From: an uncultured Tenacibaculum sp.
GTDB taxonomy: Bacteria; Bacteroidota; Bacteroidia; Flavobacteriales; Flavobacteriaceae
Length of the DNA: 64,000 nt
Assembly: GCF_947494125.1 (NCBI RefSeq)
Contig: NZ_CANLTU010000001.1
Location: 310,001 to 374,000, forward strand
Direction: 5' to 3'
Below are positions 35,832-45,047 of the stretch, in pieces (the first letter of the stretch is position 1; every line of letters begins with the position of its first letter). Made by a program: the position numbers and the translations under genes. A model generated the notes under the pieces. It worked only from the letters and a program-made list of their open reading frames with translations. It searched no databases and was not told where the DNA came from.

Positions 35832-35999
35832 ATGAAAAATCTAAGAAAAATTATCGCTTTATTTTTATTCATATTTATTACAGGAATTATTGTAACCGTA
35901 ATAAGTATAAACACTACGTTGAATAAAAAAACACCTACTGAATTAGTTAAAGCTAAAGACAGTGTTTACCTTATAAAAAAACTACAAAAAACTGCTTAA
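35832..35999 (+). CDS. Small single-pass membrane peptide (55 aa)
   Basis: A 55-residue frame with a coding-like composition: a basic start (MKNLRKII), one membrane helix (~8-26, ALFLFIFITGIIVTVI), then a polar tail with NKKTPTELVKAKDSVYLIKK. I do not recognise a family. It starts 71 bases after the lipid-kinase-like gene on the same strand and precedes a long gene-free region. It could be a small membrane regulator. Evidence is only composition and topology, so it may be a chance frame. Confidence 0.45.
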   Translation: MKNLRKIIALFLFIFITGIIVTVISINTTLNKKTPTELVKAKDSVYLIKKLQKTA

Positions 36000-36602
36000 A
36001 AGCATTTTTATAACCAAGTATCTTACTTATAAACAAATCTAGTTTTATAACTTACTCTAGTACTCTTTTCTTCTTTTAGAAAAGAAACATAACTTGTTTT
36101 TTAAAAATACATTGATTTAAAATTTTTAAAAATAGATGTTATTAACATATAATATAATTAATATAAAAGATTTTAAAAATTTAAAAAAAGAAATGATTGT
36201 TATTATAGTGTGTTAATATGTACAATAAATAATTGTTTCAATATTTGGTGATATCACTTATTAAATAAAATAAACAAGTTATTAAGTTTATAAAATCTTA
36301 AAAATCAACTATGATTTAGAGTTATTAACAAAACTTATAAACAGTAGTTCACTAAAAATTATGAATAGATATTTTTAATTTCAATGTAAATAAAGGGTTA
36401 ATTTTATGTTGATAAATGTTAGTTAAAAACTCAAAAAAAAAGTTGCATATGTAAAACTAGTTCTTGTATTGTAAAAAAAATGCAAATAATCAAATAATCT
36501 TTTTAAAATATACTAGTAGTTCTTAACAATTAAGTAATATAGTTTAAGTCCTTAATATTAAAGAGGTTATTAAGAATAGCAAAAAAAGCATTGTTAATTA
36601 CT
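36000..36602. other. Gene-free AT-rich region with DnaA-box-like 9-mers; candidate replication origin
   Basis: About 600 bases with no coding character on either strand and very high AT content. Repeated 9-mers resemble the DnaA box TTATnCACA: TTATAAACA at 36027 and 36335, TTATTAACA at 36139 and 36322, and TTATCAACA on the minus strand at 36407-36415, with two more minus-strand boxes just downstream in the rpiB promoter (36602-36620). Most differ from consensus at the same position (A for C), so chance in AT-rich DNA is a real alternative. An origin role is inference. Confidence 0.35.
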
Positions 36603-36603
36603 G

Positions 36604-36631
36604 TTGATAACCGTGAATAACTGTATTTTTG
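36604..36631 (+). promoter_or_regulatory. Promoter of rpiB, overlapping two DnaA-box-like sites
   Basis: TTG at 36604-36606, a 17-base spacer and TATTTTTG at 36624-36631 match the Bacteroidota promoter. Two minus-strand DnaA-like 9-mers, TTATCAACA (36602-36610) and TTATTCACG (36612-36620), cover the -33 element and spacer, so a bound protein could repress rpiB. Confidence 0.55.
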
Positions 36632-36662
36632 TAACTCACAACTAAATTAAAATCAACAAATT

Positions 36663-37097
36663 ATGACAATTGCCATCGGAAATGACCATGCAGGTACCGA
36701 ATATAAATTTGAAATAATAAATCTTTTAGAAGAGTTAGGACATAAGGTTATTAATTTTGGAACTAACACAAATGATAGTATGGATTATCCAGATGCTATT
36801 CATCCAACAGCTGAAGCTGTAGAAACTGAACAAGCAGAAATGGGTATTATTTTATGTGGAAGTGGTAATGGAGCTCAAATGACAGCTAATAAGCATCAAG
36901 GAGTTCGTGCTGCTTTATGTTGGAACAATGAATTGGTTGAATTAACACGTCAACATAATAATGCTAATGTTTTAACAATTCCAGCTCGTTTTGTGTCTTT
37001 ACAACAAGCTTTAGGTTTTGTTAAGTTATTTTTAGCTACAGAATTTGAAGGTGGACGTCATGCGAATAGAGTAAATAAAATAGCTTGTAATTGCTAA
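36663..37097 (+). CDS. rpiB: Ribose-5-phosphate isomerase B
   Basis: 144 residues of the RpiB/LacAB fold. The start MTIAIGNDHAGTEYKFEI holds the substrate-binding DHAG, then MDYPDAIHPTAEAV, the catalytic-Cys loop IILCGSGNGAQMTANKHQGVRAALC (Cys and the anion-hole Gly-Ser-Gly-Asn-Gly), and RQHNNANVLTIPAR. It interconverts ribose-5-phosphate and ribulose-5-phosphate. Its stop overlaps the next start as TAATG. A full promoter lies 31 bases upstream. Confidence 0.95.
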   Translation: MTIAIGNDHAGTEYKFEIINLLEELGHKVINFGTNTNDSMDYPDAIHPTAEAVETEQAEMGIILCGSGNGAQMTANKHQGVRAALCWNNELVELTRQHNNANVLTIPARFVSLQQALGFVKLFLATEFEGGRHANRVNKIACNC

Positions 37098-37537
37098 TGA
37101 ATTTTATAGTAAAAACATTTAAAGAGCTAACAACTTCAGAATTGTATGAGATACTTCAATTACGTTCTGAAGTTTTTGTTGTAGAGCAAAACTGTGTATA
37201 TCAGGATATTGATGGGAAAGATCAAAAAGCACTACACGTTTTAGGTATTAAAAAAGGTAAAATTATAGCGTATACACGTTTGTTTAATAGTGGAGAATAT
37301 TTTGATACACCAAGCTTTGGTAGAGTTATAATAAAAGAAACTGAGCGAAAGTATGGTTATGGTCATGATTTAATTAAAGCTTCTATACAAGCCGTTGTTG
37401 ATAACTACAATGAAACAAAAATTACTATTTCTGCTCAGACATATTTAAAGAAATTTTACGAATCTCACGGTTTTATAAAAATAGGAGAAGACTATTTAGA
37501 AGATGGTATTCCGCATATTAAAATGATACGAGACTAA
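37097..37537 (+). CDS. GNAT family N-acetyltransferase, ElaA-like
   Basis: 146 residues from the ATG at 37097, which shares one base with the rpiB stop (a TTG two codons earlier is less likely). ElaA-type signs: LYEILQLRSEVFVVEQNCVY near the N terminus, the acetyl-CoA-binding strand FGRVIIKETERKYGYGHDLI, and TYLKKFYESHGF at the C-terminal motif B. Acceptor unknown. It is translationally coupled to rpiB and converges with the leucine-rich protein gene, 2 bases between stops. Confidence 0.85.
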   Translation: MNFIVKTFKELTTSELYEILQLRSEVFVVEQNCVYQDIDGKDQKALHVLGIKKGKIIAYTRLFNSGEYFDTPSFGRVIIKETERKYGYGHDLIKASIQAVVDNYNETKITISAQTYLKKFYESHGFIKIGEDYLEDGIPHIKMIRD

Positions 37538-37539
37538 AC

Positions 37540-38715
37540 TTAGTTTCTTAAAAGAGAAAAATACCCAATTTTTAAAGAATCGTCATCAAAAATTATTTTA
37601 TACCAATAACTATTAGATTCTACTTTTTTACCATTACTTAAACCATCCCAGCCTATTTCTGGGATAGGAGATGATATGAGTTTTCCAAATCTGTTATAAA
37701 TTAAAACTCTCTTAATTTTTTTTATAGATTTAATTTTCCAATAATCATTTACACCATCATTATTAGGAGTAAAAAAATATGGAAATGATTCTTTTTCTGT
37801 TGGAGATTCGCATATAGTAACTTTAAAACTACTTTCTTTAAAGCAATCAGCATCATTTATATCAACATTATATATATAAATTGTTTGAGAATTTGATATA
37901 ATATCACCAGTATTTAATATCATTCCTTTTCCTCCAGATTCAGAAAAAAAAGCACCATGATTTAATGAAGGAAGTATAAAAAAATTACAAGTATTAATAT
38001 CATTTAACTCATCAACATTAATATTACAAGATATATTATTACATTGTTTTTCAGTTTCAACAAAAAAAGAAGTACTATCTATATTTAACCAATTAGTATT
38101 ACTATAAGCTATAGTATCAACAAATATGCATTTTAAATTAGGATTATTTTTAGAGTTAAAAACATTTATTTCTTCATTTTTATTATTTCTTAAGTCTAAA
38201 AAATTAAGATTATTATTATTAAGTTCAACTAGTGTTAATTCTGTATTTAAAGAAAAGTTTAAACTTTCTATATTGTTATTAACAATAGATATAAAAGAAA
38301 GTAAAATATTTTTATCTGTATTTAAACTTTGAAGAGAATTATTATCTAAAAATAGATTTTTAAGATTAATATTATTAGAAATATCTAAAAATGTAATATT
38401 ATTATTTTCACAAGATAAAGTGTTTAACTTTAGTAAGTTGTTTACGCTTATAGTATTAAGGTTATTGTTATTTACTTGAAGATGATTTAAATCAGTAAAA
38501 TCTTCTATACCAGTTAAGTCTGATATATTTAAATTCATAAGAAATATTTCTTTTATAGAATTAATATTAGAAGTAAGAACATAATCATCTAAAGGACCAC
38601 TGTCATATCCTTTATTAATTAGAGCTTGTTCAAAATTATCATCAGGAACATAAGTCTGTTGTGAGAAAAGACTTACAGAAAATAAAATGAAATATGTTAA
38701 TATAACTTTTTTCAT
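37540..38715 (-). CDS. Secreted leucine-rich-repeat protein with type IX (type B) C-terminal sorting domain
   Basis: 391 residues. After a signal peptide (MKKVILTYFILFSVSLFSQ) come about seven short leucine-rich repeats (~50-205) with N/L ladders (LQVNNNNLNTI, LSCENNNITFLDISNN), as in internalin-like surface proteins. The C-terminal ~90 residues are the gliding-motility-associated CHU_C/TIGR04131 domain: FFTPNNDGVNDYW, VLIYNRFGKLI, GWDGLSNGK and the final GYFSLLRN. Such domains direct export through the type IX system and surface attachment or release. Five Cys lie between the two parts. Probably an adhesin. The type IX machinery is not in the window. Confidence 0.9.
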   Translation of the reverse strand: MKKVILTYFILFSVSLFSQQTYVPDDNFEQALINKGYDSGPLDDYVLTSNINSIKEIFLMNLNISDLTGIEDFTDLNHLQVNNNNLNTISVNNLLKLNTLSCENNNITFLDISNNINLKNLFLDNNSLQSLNTDKNILLSFISIVNNNIESLNFSLNTELTLVELNNNNLNFLDLRNNKNEEINVFNSKNNPNLKCIFVDTIAYSNTNWLNIDSTSFFVETEKQCNNISCNINVDELNDINTCNFFILPSLNHGAFFSESGGKGMILNTGDIISNSQTIYIYNVDINDADCFKESSFKVTICESPTEKESFPYFFTPNNDGVNDYWKIKSIKKIKRVLIYNRFGKLISSPIPEIGWDGLSNGKKVESNSYWYKIIFDDDSLKIGYFSLLRN

Positions 38716-38728
38716 TTATAATAAAATG

Positions 38729-38751
38729 ATTTTCTGTAATATACAGAAAAT
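38729..38751. terminator. Hairpin between the pseudouridine synthase and the leucine-rich protein gene
   Basis: A 10-base inverted repeat ATTTTCTGTA / TACAGAAAAT with a 3-base loop, 13 bases upstream of the leucine-rich gene's ATG. It may end the preceding minus-strand transcript or form a 5' leader structure; a long T-run is absent. Confidence 0.4.
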
Positions 38752-38785
38752 TATTTTACAGAATAAAATTATTAAAGAAAGGGTA

Positions 38786-39358
38786 TTATATTATAGATTT
38801 TAATTCTTTTACCTCTCCAGATTCCATTTTTCCTAATAAAAAATTCCCAACACGAACACGAACTAAACGTAATGTTGGAAACCCAACAGCTGAAGTCATT
38901 TTACGAACTTGTCTAAATTTACCTTCAGTTAAAGTTACAGAAATCCAAGAAGTTGGTCCATGACGATCGTCACGTATTTTTTTAGAACGTTCAGGTAAAT
39001 CTGGAATATCAATCATGTTAACTTCACATGGTTTGGTCATGTATTTTTTTCCATCAAAACCAATTTCAACACCATTCTTTAATTGTTCTATTTCTGTAGA
39101 AGTAATTTGTCCGTTAACTTGCACATAATATTCTTTTTCAACTTTACCTTTGGTAGTAATAAAATCACTCACTTTACCATCAGTTGTTAACAATAATAAA
39201 CCTTCTGATTTTACATCTAATCTGCCAATAGCCATAGTGCCTTCTGGAAAACTATGTAATTCTCCTAACATTTTATGTTTACCTCCTTTTTTTTGATTGG
39301 TAATAAACTGAGAAAGAAAACCATAAGGTTTATGAATAATAAAATGACGATGCTGCAT
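38786..39358 (-). CDS. RluE/RsuA-family pseudouridine synthase
   Basis: 190 residues with no S4 domain, as in the RluE subgroup. The catalytic-Asp motif is MAIGRLDVKSEGLLLLTTDG (Asp in GRLD, ~48). KEYYVQVNG and LTEGKFRQVRKMTSAVGFPTLRLVRVRVG are the other family blocks. E. coli RluE modifies U2457 in 23S rRNA. It follows the aldose-epimerase-like gene by 8 bases on the same strand, so the two are probably an operon. Confidence 0.9.
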   Translation of the reverse strand: MQHRHFIIHKPYGFLSQFITNQKKGGKHKMLGELHSFPEGTMAIGRLDVKSEGLLLLTTDGKVSDFITTKGKVEKEYYVQVNGQITSTEIEQLKNGVEIGFDGKKYMTKPCEVNMIDIPDLPERSKKIRDDRHGPTSWISVTLTEGKFRQVRKMTSAVGFPTLRLVRVRVGNFLLGKMESGEVKELKSII

Positions 39359-39366
39359 AAAAGACT

Positions 39367-40158
39367 TTATAAAGTGCTAATTGTTATTGAAAATAAATCT
39401 TTACCAGTACTTATTCTCATATTTTCTTCTGAATATTTTTGAGTTGTTAACAATGGATATTGAGTAATAGGTTCAATACAAACCATGTTATTAACTTCTG
39501 TCCATAACATAAAATTATTAAAATTTTCGGTCGTAATTTTTATACTTGGTGTGCTACTTTTAATTAAACTAATTTCATTAGTATTTAAAACTTTATAAGC
39601 GGCAGAACCCACTTGAAAAATATCATTCAACGTAATTTCTTTTTCTTTAGTTTTAATTAATTCATTTCCTGAACCAGAGAGTTTAAAACTAGGATGATAG
39701 CCTAACATATAAGGCATTTCTTTATTACTAATAATTTCAAAATCAATTTTCAAAGATGATTTTTTAATTGAAATATGCTTTCTAAAAACAAAATCATAAG
39801 GCCAAAACAAATATTCTTGAGAAGATTTATTAGGAAATTTTGAGTTTTTTATACGTGTATTTTTTACATATTTTTTTTCAAAAATAGCAGTTGAATCATT
39901 ATTAGAAATTAATTTATAATCAAGTTCTCTTAACAATCCATGCTGATCTTGTTTACCTAAACCATTTAAAGTTTCAATAGTATAGTTATTAAGTTTCGTA
40001 GGCCCAATTATAGGAAACATTTCAATATCGGAAGCATTCCAACCTAGAGCTTCTTTATTATGTATAAGTTCTTCGTTGTTAACAATAAAACTAACAAGTT
40101 CCCCTTTATTTATGGTAGCAGAACTATGTATACTTTTTAAAAAAATATTAAAATCCAT
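39367..40158 (-). CDS. Aldose 1-epimerase family protein
   Basis: 263 residues. It looks like the galactose-mutarotase-like fold: the catalytic His of family members is probably in MLGYHPSFKLSG (~150-161), and the C-terminal EPITQYPLLT is the usual acidic-residue site. It converts sugar anomers; several relatives act on hexose-6-phosphates (YeaD-type). The sugar cannot be told. It is upstream of the pseudouridine synthase with an 8-base gap and divergent from recA. Confidence 0.78.
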   Translation of the reverse strand: MDFNIFLKSIHSSATINKGELVSFIVNNEELIHNKEALGWNASDIEMFPIIGPTKLNNYTIETLNGLGKQDQHGLLRELDYKLISNNDSTAIFEKKYVKNTRIKNSKFPNKSSQEYLFWPYDFVFRKHISIKKSSLKIDFEIISNKEMPYMLGYHPSFKLSGSGNELIKTKEKEITLNDIFQVGSAAYKVLNTNEISLIKSSTPSIKITTENFNNFMLWTEVNNMVCIEPITQYPLLTTQKYSEENMRISTGKDLFSITISTL

Positions 40159-40274
40159 TTTTTAAAAAATTAAGGAAAACAATATTACAAAATGTAGCAT
40201 AAAAAAGATAGGAAAATAAGAGGAGTTTTTTATAACTTAGCGTCTCTTATTTTATAATATAATTAACACGATTT

Positions 40275-41282
40275 ATGGCAGCAGATAAAGAAAAAGAAGC
40301 AAAATTAAAAGCGCTTCAACTTACCTTAGATAAGTTAGATAAAACTTATGGAAAAGGTTCGGTGATGAAGTTAGGAGATAGTCAAGTTGAAGATATTGAA
40401 GCAATTTCATCAGGATCTTTAGGATTAGATTTAGCTTTAGGTGTAGGAGGATATCCTCGTGGTAGAATTATAGAAATTTACGGACCAGAATCATCAGGTA
40501 AAACAACTTTAACATTACATGCAATTGCTGAAGCTCAAAAAGCAGGAGGTATTGCAGCTTTTATAGATGCAGAACATGCATTTGATCGTTTTTATGCAGA
40601 AAGTTTAGGAATAGATACAGACAATTTAATAATTTCTCAACCAGATCATGGTGAACAAGCATTAGAAATTGCTGATAATTTAATCCGTTCAGGAGCTATT
40701 GATATTGTTGTAATAGACTCGGTAGCAGCATTAACACCTAAATCTGAGATAGAAGGAGAGATGGGAGATTCTAAAATGGGATTACACGCTCGTTTAATGT
40801 CTCAAGCATTACGTAAATTAACAGGTACCATTAGTAAAACAAAATGTACGGTTATTTTTATTAATCAATTACGTGAAAAGATTGGAGTAATGTTTGGTAA
40901 CCCAGAAACAACAACAGGAGGTAACGCTTTAAAATTTTATGCATCAGTACGTTTAGACATTCGTCGTAGAACACAAATTAAAGATGGCGATAGAGTTATG
41001 GGTAATAGTACGAAAGTAAAAGTTGTAAAAAATAAAGTAGCGCCACCATTTCAAATTGCAGAATTTGATATTATGTATGGGAAAGGAATATCTAAAGTTG
41101 GAGAAGTTTTAGATATTGGTGTTGAATACGGAATTATAAAGAAAAGTGGTTCATGGTTTAGCTATGGAGATACGAAGTTAGGGCAGGGTAGAGATGCAGT
41201 TAAAAATTTAATTAAAGACAACCCTGAATTAGCAGAAGAACTTGAAGGTAAAATAAAAGATGCTATTGAAAATCAAGATTAA
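40275..41282 (+). CDS. recA: Recombinase RecA
   Basis: 335 residues. Signatures are Walker [11 protein letters not shown] (~70-79), Walker [13 protein letters not shown] (~144-155), loop L2 [21 protein letters not shown] (~202) and the [11 protein letters not shown] region; the C terminus ends in an acidic tail. Residue order and length match bacterial RecA. It acts with DprA in transformation and in repair. I see no LexA-type operator by eye. A terminator follows at 41312-41344. Confidence 0.98.
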   Translation: MAADKEKEAKLKALQLTLDKLDKTYGKGSVMKLGDSQVEDIEAISSGSLGLDLALGVGGYPRGRIIEIYGPESSGKTTLTLHAIAEAQKAGGIAAFIDAEHAFDRFYAESLGIDTDNLIISQPDHGEQALEIADNLIRSGAIDIVVIDSVAALTPKSEIEGEMGDSKMGLHARLMSQALRKLTGTISKTKCTVIFINQLREKIGVMFGNPETTTGGNALKFYASVRLDIRRRTQIKDGDRVMGNSTKVKVVKNKVAPPFQIAEFDIMYGKGISKVGEVLDIGVEYGIIKKSGSWFSYGDTKLGQGRDAVKNLIKDNPELAEELEGKIKDAIENQD

Positions 41283-41311
41283 GTTTTAAATTAAAAGTTC
41301 TAACTATTACT

Positions 41312-41344
41312 AAAAGCTGTTGAAATATTCAACAGCTTTTTTTT
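41312..41344 (+). terminator. Intrinsic terminator of recA
   Basis: Inverted repeat AAAAGCTGTTGAA / TTCAACAGCTTTT with a 3-base loop and a T8 run, 30 bases after the recA stop. Confidence 0.9.
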
Positions 41345-41395
41345 GTATATTTTAGTTTGTCAATTTAAGACAAAGGCTGAATAATATCTTCAATT

Positions 41396-41403
41396 TACAT
41401 TTG
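41396..41403 (+). promoter_or_regulatory. -7 element (TACATTTG) of the AraC/GyrI gene
   Basis: TACATTTG matches TAnnTTTG and ends 5 bases before the ATG at 41408, implying almost no leader. No TTTG was seen at the proper -33 distance, so only a partial promoter. Confidence 0.35.
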
Positions 41404-41407
41404 TGGT

Positions 41408-42268
41408 ATGGAAACAAAAGAATTCTATAAAAACCGGTTACAACAAGTAGTTTCCTATTTACGAACCCAATACAGTGAAAAGATTTTAATAGAAGAGTTA
41501 GAAGAGCTATCTAATTTTTCATACAGAAATCTCCAACGTATTTTTAAAGCATATTATAATGAAACTATAGGAGCTTATGTAACAAGAGTAAAAATAGAAA
41601 ACAGTGCTAAAATGTTATTATTTTCAAAAGATGAAATTAGGCTAATAGCCGAAAAAGTGGGGTATGCAGATGTACAATCTTTTAGTAAATCTTTTAAAAA
41701 ACATTTTGGAATAACACCAGCTGTTTATAGAAATAAAAAAGAAGAAATTCTTAAAAAAAATAGTAAAAAAATAAATACAATTATGCCTTTTTATGAAGAC
41801 AGAATTACTGTTTTAGAAACAAAAAAAGTGGTGTATAAAACGTATAGAGGAGATTATTATAGCGTTAAAGTTGATGAAATTTGGAATCAATTAATAGAAG
41901 AAGTTGAAAGCTATCATGTAAGAACAGATAAACTTGAATCTTTTGGAATTATTTGGGATGAGCCTATTATTTCTGAAAATATAACGTACAATTACGATGC
42001 ATGCTTAGTAATAGATGATACTTTAAAAATACCTAATAAAAAATTTAAAGTAAAAAATATACCAAGTAAAGAATATGCAGTTTTTACACATATAGGAAAT
42101 TATCAATCTATTAGTAAAACCTATGATAAAATATTTAGTAGTTGGTTGTTTACAACAGATAAAGAAATATCCGAAGATCCTTTTTTAGAATTTTATACAA
42201 AACACGAATCTCATACAGAGAACCCAAACGAATACGAAACAGAAATTTATGTACCTTTAAAAGGTTGA
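41408..42268 (+). CDS. AraC-type regulator with GyrI-like effector domain
   Basis: 286 residues. The N-terminal AraC DNA-binding domain (~10-112) has two helix-turn-helix units (SYRNLQRIFKAYYNETIG and GYADVQSFSKSFKKHFGITP). A GyrI/SOUL-like small-molecule-binding domain (~125-285) follows, with a TYRGDYYSVKVDEIWNQL segment and a conserved FGIIWDEP. This is the SbmC/Rob/BmrR C-terminal fold that binds drugs or metabolites. The amidohydrolase gene starts 20 bases on and may be controlled by it. Confidence 0.9.
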   Translation: METKEFYKNRLQQVVSYLRTQYSEKILIEELEELSNFSYRNLQRIFKAYYNETIGAYVTRVKIENSAKMLLFSKDEIRLIAEKVGYADVQSFSKSFKKHFGITPAVYRNKKEEILKKNSKKINTIMPFYEDRITVLETKKVVYKTYRGDYYSVKVDEIWNQLIEEVESYHVRTDKLESFGIIWDEPIISENITYNYDACLVIDDTLKIPNKKFKVKNIPSKEYAVFTHIGNYQSISKTYDKIFSSWLFTTDKEISEDPFLEFYTKHESHTENPNEYETEIYVPLKG

Positions 42269-42288
42269 TTTTTAAAATCGACATTAAA

Positions 42289-43980
42289 ATGAAGAAAATG
42301 AAAATAATAGCCATAATTTTTAGCTTGATTTTATCTACTAAATCTTGTACAAAAAAAGAAGATATAGCTATAATAAAAGCAAATTTAAGTACGCAAAAAA
42401 TGTACTTTAATGGTAAAATTTTTACAGTGAATGATGCAGAACCTTGGGCAGAAGCATTAATTATTGATAAAAATAAAATAGTTTTTGTAGGATCTAATTC
42501 AGAAGCAGAAAAAAAGGTTGAAAAAGGAGCTATAAAAATTGATTTACAAGGAAAGGTAGTATTACCTGGTTTCCATGATGTACACATGCATCCCATGGAA
42601 GTAGGATCAACAACAACAGCGTTTACATTAAATGAAAATGAAAACAATGCAGAGAATTATATTCCAACAATAAAAAAAGCAGCAAAAGACAATCCGAATG
42701 TAAAATGGTTAATAGGGTTTGGACATTCTATAGGTGCATTATTAGAAGCCAAAAGAAGTCCTTTAAAAATTATTGATGAAGCAGTTTCAGATCGGCCGGT
42801 AATTATTATGGAACAAACTTCACATTCTATGTGGATAAATTCTAAAGGTTTGGAGTTAGCAGGAATTACTGTAACTAGCAAAAATCCGCAAGGCGGAATA
42901 ATAATGAAAGAGAATGGCAAATTATTAGGTATTTTAATAGACAATGCAGGAGATGTTGTGTTTCAAAAAGCAGTTGAAGCTTTAAAAGATGCTAATGGCG
43001 AATATGACGGAATGGTGAGTTATGTATTACCAGAATTAGCAAAACATGGAATCACATCGGTTTCAGATGCTAGGACCTATTGGAAACGAGACCAACATAA
43101 AACGTGGAAAAATTTAGCAGAAGATGGTAAATTAACAGCACGTTTTAATTTAGGACTATGGGCATATCCAACAGCAGAAGATGCAAGTCAAATAGCATCG
43201 TTAAAAACATTGTTTTTAAATAATGAAAACAGTTTCTTAAAAATAAATCAAATCAAATTGTATTCTGATGGAATTACGCACAATACCACAGCAGCATTGC
43301 ATTCCAATTATAAAGAAGATTATTTTAAACAGTCAACAAACAATGGTTTAAATTATTTTACTGAAGACAGAATTGCTACATATATTCAAGAATTAGAATC
43401 TATAGGTTTTGATTTTCATATACATGCTATTGGTAATAGAGGAGTAACTGAAGCCTTAAATGCAATTCAAAAAAGTGGAACTGCTAAGGGAAGACATCGA
43501 TTAACACATGTAGAAATGATTACTACAGCAGATATGAATCGATTTAAAGAATTAAATGTAACAGCAGATGCACAAGTGGCAGGAGAATTTACACAACCAC
43601 AATATTGGCATGATAATGATCATTTATTAGGAAGCACATTAGCAGACAATCAAGTACCTATAAAATCATTAAAAGAAGCAGAGGCAAGGTTAACGTTAAG
43701 TAGCGATTGGAATGTGAGTTCATTAAATCCGTTTGTAGGATTACAAAATGCAATAACAAGAGTACCTCAAAATATAACATTAGAAGAAGCAATTAAAGCC
43801 TATACAATTAATGGAGCTTATGTAATGAGACAAGAAGATAAAGTAGGTTCTTTACAAGTTGGAAAATTAGCAGATTTTGTAGTTTTAGATAAAGATATAT
43901 TTACAATTCCTCCAACACAAATTAAGCAGACAAAAGTTATTTTGACTATTTTTAACGGGAAAGAAATTTATAAAAAATAA
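42289..43980 (+). CDS. YtcJ-type amidohydrolase, lipoprotein
   Basis: 563 residues from the ATG at 42289, which begins a lipoprotein signal (ILSTKSC lipobox). Metal-binding motifs of the amidohydrolase_3 group are visible: LPGFHDVHMHP (~88-98), FHIHAIGNRGVTEAL (~380-394), HRLTHVEMI (~405) and LSSDWNVSSLNPF near the C terminus. YtcJ proteins hydrolyse amide or related bonds of unknown substrates. A lipid-anchored form would act at the outer membrane or in the periplasm. It follows the AraC/GyrI gene and precedes a GNAT gene by 2 bases, which suggests an inducible three-gene unit. Confidence 0.85.
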   Translation: MKKMKIIAIIFSLILSTKSCTKKEDIAIIKANLSTQKMYFNGKIFTVNDAEPWAEALIIDKNKIVFVGSNSEAEKKVEKGAIKIDLQGKVVLPGFHDVHMHPMEVGSTTTAFTLNENENNAENYIPTIKKAAKDNPNVKWLIGFGHSIGALLEAKRSPLKIIDEAVSDRPVIIMEQTSHSMWINSKGLELAGITVTSKNPQGGIIMKENGKLLGILIDNAGDVVFQKAVEALKDANGEYDGMVSYVLPELAKHGITSVSDARTYWKRDQHKTWKNLAEDGKLTARFNLGLWAYPTAEDASQIASLKTLFLNNENSFLKINQIKLYSDGITHNTTAALHSNYKEDYFKQSTNNGLNYFTEDRIATYIQELESIGFDFHIHAIGNRGVTEALNAIQKSGTAKGRHRLTHVEMITTADMNRFKELNVTADAQVAGEFTQPQYWHDNDHLLGSTLADNQVPIKSLKEAEARLTLSSDWNVSSLNPFVGLQNAITRVPQNITLEEAIKAYTINGAYVMRQEDKVGSLQVGKLADFVVLDKDIFTIPPTQIKQTKVILTIFNGKEIYKK

Positions 43981-43982
43981 CC

Positions 43983-44522
43983 TTGATAAACATATCAGAA
44001 AAGATACAATTAAAGGAGATTTCGGTTACAGATTCGGAATCTCTTTTTATATTAATGAAAGAAGTTTACCCAGCTGCATATAGTCATTTTTGGGAAGATT
44101 TTGGAGATTGGTATGTAGATAGTCAATATTCAAAAGAGAATATAGAAAAGGAACTTTTAGAAGAAAATGCACAGTACTATTTTGTGCTATTTAAAAATGA
44201 AATAATTGGTAATTTCAGAATTATTTGGGATAAAAAACTAGCTGGTTTTGAAGAGAAAAAATGTGTAAAACTACATCGAGTTTATTTACATTCAAAAACG
44301 CATGGAAATGGGATAGGGAAGAGGCTCTTGAGTTGGTTAGAAAAAGAAGCAGAAAAAAAACAATATGAATTGATTTGGTTGGATGCTATGAACGAGCAAC
44401 CACAAGCTTTTGAGTTTTATAAAAAGTTAGGGTACCAATACCATTCACATTGTTTTTTAGATTTTGAGTTGTTACATGATAATGTTAGAAAAATGAGTCA
44501 ACTTTATAAAAAGTTAACTTAA
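43983..44522 (+). CDS. GNAT family N-acetyltransferase, TTG start
   Basis: 179 residues. GNAT motif A is [25 protein letters not shown] (~95-119), with the Q/R-x-x-G-x-G/A acetyl-CoA loop as HGNGIGK, followed by [22 protein letters not shown]. No ATG precedes the conserved N-terminal part and the frame opens with TTG at 43983, 2 bases after the amidohydrolase stop, so translation is probably coupled. Acceptor unknown. It overlaps the convergent dut gene by 4 bases. Confidence 0.85.
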   Translation: MINISEKIQLKEISVTDSESLFILMKEVYPAAYSHFWEDFGDWYVDSQYSKENIEKELLEENAQYYFVLFKNEIIGNFRIIWDKKLAGFEEKKCVKLHRVYLHSKTHGNGIGKRLLSWLEKEAEKKQYELIWLDAMNEQPQAFEFYKKLGYQYHSHCFLDFELLHDNVRKMSQLYKKLT

Positions 44523-44950
44523 ACTCCAGTACTACCAAAACCACCAGCACCACGTTCAGTTTCATCTAAAACAGTAACTTCTTGCCAGTTTACACGTTCA
44601 TGTTTAGCAATTACTAATTGTGCAACGCGCTCACCATCGTTAACAATAAAGTTTTCATTAGACAAGTTTACCAAAATCACTCCGATTTCTCCTCTATAAT
44701 CAGCATCTACAGTACCAGGAGAATTTAAAACAGTGATTCCTTTTTTTGCAGCCAATCCACTACGTGGACGAACTTGAGCTTCAAAACCAACGGGTAAAGC
44801 AATAAATAAACCAGTTTTTATAATAGCGCGTTCTAATGGCTTTAAAGTAATTGCGGCATCGATATTTGCACGTAAATCCATTCCTGCAGAACCTTCGGTT
44901 TCATAAGCAGGAGTTTGATGCTTAGATTTGTTTATAATTTGTACGTTCAT
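44519..44950 (-). CDS. dut: dUTP pyrophosphatase
   Basis: 143 residues from the ATG at 44950, chosen because homologues begin MNVQIINKS; an ATG at 44977 would add nine residues. All five motifs are present: [41 protein letters not shown], and the glycine-rich C-terminal GAGGFGSTG. It hydrolyses dUTP to dUMP and keeps uracil out of DNA. Its 3' end overlaps the GNAT gene by 4 bases. Confidence 0.96.
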   Translation of the reverse strand: MNVQIINKSKHQTPAYETEGSAGMDLRANIDAAITLKPLERAIIKTGLFIALPVGFEAQVRPRSGLAAKKGITVLNSPGTVDADYRGEIGVILVNLSNENFIVNDGERVAQLVIAKHERVNWQEVTVLDETERGAGGFGSTGV

Positions 44951-45019
44951 ATTCTTCAAAAATTTTTCAACCTTCAAATATAATACCCTTAAGTTATAGA
45001 AAGTAGGTTATAGTTTTAT

Positions 45020-45027
45020 TAATTTTG
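45020..45027 (+). promoter_or_regulatory. -7 element (TAATTTTG) of gpsA
   Basis: TAATTTTG matches TAnnTTTG, with the expected start near 45033 and a leader of about 15 bases before the gpsA ATG at 45048. No clear -33 element was found. Confidence 0.38.
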
Positions 45028-45047
45028 TATAACAAACAAACTACAAT

